Positions 61,416-64,000 of a stretch of DNA of 64,000 bases are shown here, one piece after another. Location of the stretch: assembly GCA_033064195.1 (NCBI GenBank), contig JARBJD010000381.1, forward strand, positions 1 to 64,000. The letters are read 5' to 3'. The notes under the pieces are model-generated. The model made no database searches, was not told the DNA's origin, and saw only the letters and a program-made list of their open reading frames with translations. Numbering within the stretch: the first letter of the stretch is position 1; each line of letters starts with the position of its first letter. This DNA comes from Blattamonas nauphoetae (Eukaryota; Preaxostyla; Oxymonadida). The position numbers and the translations under genes are program-made.

Positions 61416-64000
61416 TTGAAGCACATGACCAATAAAGAACGAAATGATCTCCTTCATCGTTTTGGTGCTGCCATCTCTCACCTCGATAATCAAGTTCGCT
61501 TTTTCCATTCATTATTCTCCCCATTTCATGCTTTCAACTTCTCTAGGAAATCGATATTGAGTCGCTCGCTAAACTCGGTCTGTTTCTTCCTCAGCCCATC
61601 CGACCTCATCGACTCGTTCATCGAAATGGTCACACGTTCTTGTTCTCTCCCCGACCTTCTCTTCCGTCATGATCGACACCTCAATCTCATCTCCACCCTC
61701 AGCCAGTCTTCCTCTCCTCTCTTCCCCAAACTCGGCGAACCACTCATCGGTCCAAAATTTCCTCTCGTCACTCTGTCTTCTCCCTCGCTCATTCACCGAC
61801 CCTGCCAGCCCCTTCTTCCGCTTGGCCAGCACAGACCCTGCCTTTTTCAGCCGTCTTGTCAAGTACACTGCAGATATTCTTGACATCGCCATTTCGACAG
61901 CAGTTAGTTCGGTTCGGGTGGTGTCTGACCACCCATCTAAGCCCCACTGTCTGGACTTTGGTCGAGCGACTCAGAATTGGGTTGTGCTTCTCAATGCGGT
62001 GGGAGAAGTGAAGATGGATCTGACACAGAACACACCAGCTTTCAACTCAGTCCCGTCGACTTTTCTCACTCTCCTCGTTCTCTGCTGCGAGCACCAACAC
62101 TAACATGTCAACTGATGCTGTATCAATCTTCTCAAACAAGTTTGGCCTGTGCACACCCCAAACCCAGGCACTCCTCTTCGCCACTCCACCCACATTCCCT
62201 GTGAGCGATGCCTTCACTCCTCGACATCCTGAGGCGTTGGGAGAGGAGCACGCGAAAGGTCCTTCTCAGTCGATTTGTGCAGAAGCGAGTCGTTGTATCG
62301 TGTTGAAGTCTCGCTTCGAAGACTCGTCCGCAACCAGTGGCATCACGTTCATGAGAAGCTTGGAATTCCTTTGGCTGGATGTCTTGTGAATGCCCTTCAC
62401 TCAACCATGGCACTCCACACTCATTCCCCTTCTTCTCACCAGAGCTGTGTCGATCATAACACCAACCAACCGTGTGGAACGACAGGAACAGACCATCTGA
62501 ACTCACTGCACTGAGAATTCTTGCAGAAATGCAAAATAGACTCGACTTCTGTGTTTATTCACGTCAATCGCGCATGATTCTCCCAGGCGAGGAGAGAAGA
62601 GACATCAACTTTGTCCATCTCTTCCCATTCCTTGGAGCAGAATCACAAGCTCGGTTTCTGTCATCGTTCATCGCATTCCACACGTCAACTGTCCCTTTCA
62701 TCCACAGCTCGTTGGAAAGGATGGTGGAATGCTTGCTTGAGGTGACGACAGTGACTTCGAACAACACTCCTATCGCTCTTCTCACGAAATTGAAAAAAGT
62801 GACGGAATTCCTCTCTGGAATCAATCCAGAGACTCGCTCTTTCGAAAACAGTCCCAGATACGTGTCGCCGTTTGAGAAATTAATCGTCAAGAAGCTGCAA
62901 ACAGCAGAGGGCGAGGAGAGATGGAGACTTCACGCAGCTGGTTGTTGTTTCGAGAGAGACTCCAGACATCGCGAACGAGCTGGGAAAGTTGAAAACGAAA
63001 CCCAAGCTCTCTCTTCTTCACATCATCCGCTCCACTCCACGCGTCGCTCTCCATCTCGAGACGAACCCTGATGCTTTCCGTCGCGTTGTCGAGTTGGTTG
63101 GTCATACAGATAGTCTTCCTTTGATTGCTGTCACATTGCCACATCGCAGATGCTGCTAGACAATTCGTCATTCCACCTGACGACGAAGCCCCATTCCAAA
63201 TCGAGCTGAAGCCAGAAATGTCTGAAATTGTCATTCGTAGTCTTCGGATGATAACAAGTCATCGCCGAGAAGGAGGAAAGGAGGGATGTGTTGGGGGGAA
63301 GGATGAGATGACGTCGTAGATTGTCAAGTCATGTTTGGACATAATTGTGTTTTTGATGAAGTTCAAGTCATTCGACCCCCTCCCATTCGCCTACCATCTG
63401 GTCTCGGTCGCCGGGACAAGAGATCTTTCTCTTCTTCACTCCATCATTCTCGTTCTCCAGAAGATCGAAGAGAGAACACGAACTACCGCAACACCTTTCT
63501 TGATCGCCACAGCCACTGCCTTTCAAAGCCAATCGTCAATCATCCATCACTCAACAACCACTCGTCCATCGTCTCCTCCATCATTCTCTCGCCCTCGACC
63601 TCGACAAGACCATCTATCAACTTCTTCCGGGGCTGAATGAGAACCTGATTTCTGACATTGCACAGGCTCTCACTGAGCGTGTCTGTCTCGTTTTGGAGGA
63701 GATCAGAGCGAGTTCATCACAAACTCAGATGCCAGACAGTCTCTTTGGCACCAGCCTCGATTGGAAGGACAAACACACAATACCACAACAGCTCTTCGTC
63801 GCTCTCCACAAAATGATCCTTCCAGACTCTGAAACATTACTTCACTTCCACATTCCTTCCACTCGCTCCCTTCCTCACTGAATTCTCCTGATTGTCGTGC
63901 CTTTGTCAACAGACAGATCAGAGGTGATTCACTTTGGCATGACCAACACTCGCAACTTCTGAACATATTCTCTCTCGTTCTGTCTCTCATCAACACAGGA
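61416..64000 (+). pseudogene. Decayed alpha-helical host protein gene, runs off window
   Basis: Coding-like segments follow one another on the plus strand: DLLHRFGAAISHLDNQ, a good 53-nt intron at 61494-61546 (GTTCGC...CTCTAG, phase 0), EIDIESLAKLGLFLPQ, then FIEMVTRSCSLPDLLF, LASTDPAFFSRLVKYTADIL, FLSSFIAFHTSTVPFIHSSL, KTKPKLSLLHIIRSTPRVAL, LISDIAQALTERVCLVLEE and finally FVNRQIRGDSLWHDQH at the edge. All look like ARM/HEAT-type helices of the kind seen in the gene at 22102-23193, and I infer the same superfamily. They lie in changing frames. One change, near 61600, is a C-run indel; others may be introns. I call it a pseudogene; a multi-intron gene in a noisy assembly is the alternative. 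Confidence 0.5.

Noticed and set aside
61321-61524. A minus-strand gene with EERNKIENALKETSRKINER
   Set aside because: It is short, and the plus strand carries a better-supported exon and intron over the adjacent sequence.

Overview
The window looks like nuclear DNA of a protist, most likely an oxymonad such as Blattamonas nauphoetae. The host proteins belong to types I associate with oxymonads: giant secreted proteins made of right-handed beta-helix repeats, ending in one membrane segment and a degenerate kinase-like tail, and an alpha-helical-repeat hypothetical family. A 13.4 kb gene without in-frame TAA, TAG or TGA shows the standard genetic code, which argues against oxymonads that read TAA/TAG as glutamine. 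Introns, where inferred, are about 40-57 nt. The species name is inference.

Layout. 1-1900: the end of a broken Polinton (packaging ATPase remnant, small coiled-coil gene, long terminal arm). 1900-7190: host sequence with a small unrecognised gene, a decayed surface-protein gene on the minus strand and an intron-bearing gene of unknown function. 7190-14210: a second broken Polinton fragment on the minus strand (integrase, protein-primed family B DNA polymerase with an HNH-like module, small genes). Its arm is the inverted copy of the arm at 1436-1900, and both carry the same tandem repeat and tRNA-like relic. 14210-22100: mostly non-coding or decayed sequence with one 21-bp minisatellite gene and a further Polinton-type gene remnant.

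22102-44680: an alpha-helical host gene, then two tandem paralogous surface-protein genes. Gene A (23398-31005) is split by a very young 849-bp palindromic DNA transposon flanked by TA. Gene B (31247-44680, 4477 residues) is intact and contains an apparently perfect 1089-bp internal tandem duplication. A small two-exon gene (45743-46372), visible only if a 57-nt intron is removed, follows.

46848-59860: gene C, a third member of the surface family, is interrupted twice: by a 1435-bp hAT-like element with perfect 8-bp target duplications that carries host-like coding sequence, and by a 4.7 kb broken DIRS-type retrotransposon whose internal complementary region matches its own end-to-end junction. 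The host frame continues across both insertion points, but gene C also has two apparent frame changes elsewhere. 61400-64000: a decayed alpha-helical host gene running off the edge.

Functionally, genes A, B and C encode cell-surface or secreted proteins; B and C have a cytoplasmic kinase-like tail without recognisable catalytic motifs, suggesting surface receptors or scaffolds. The clearest unlisted signal is a 14-bp motif, ATTTTTAATTTGTA, placed exactly 4 nt before the start codon of three Polinton-type genes, with a looser fourth copy.
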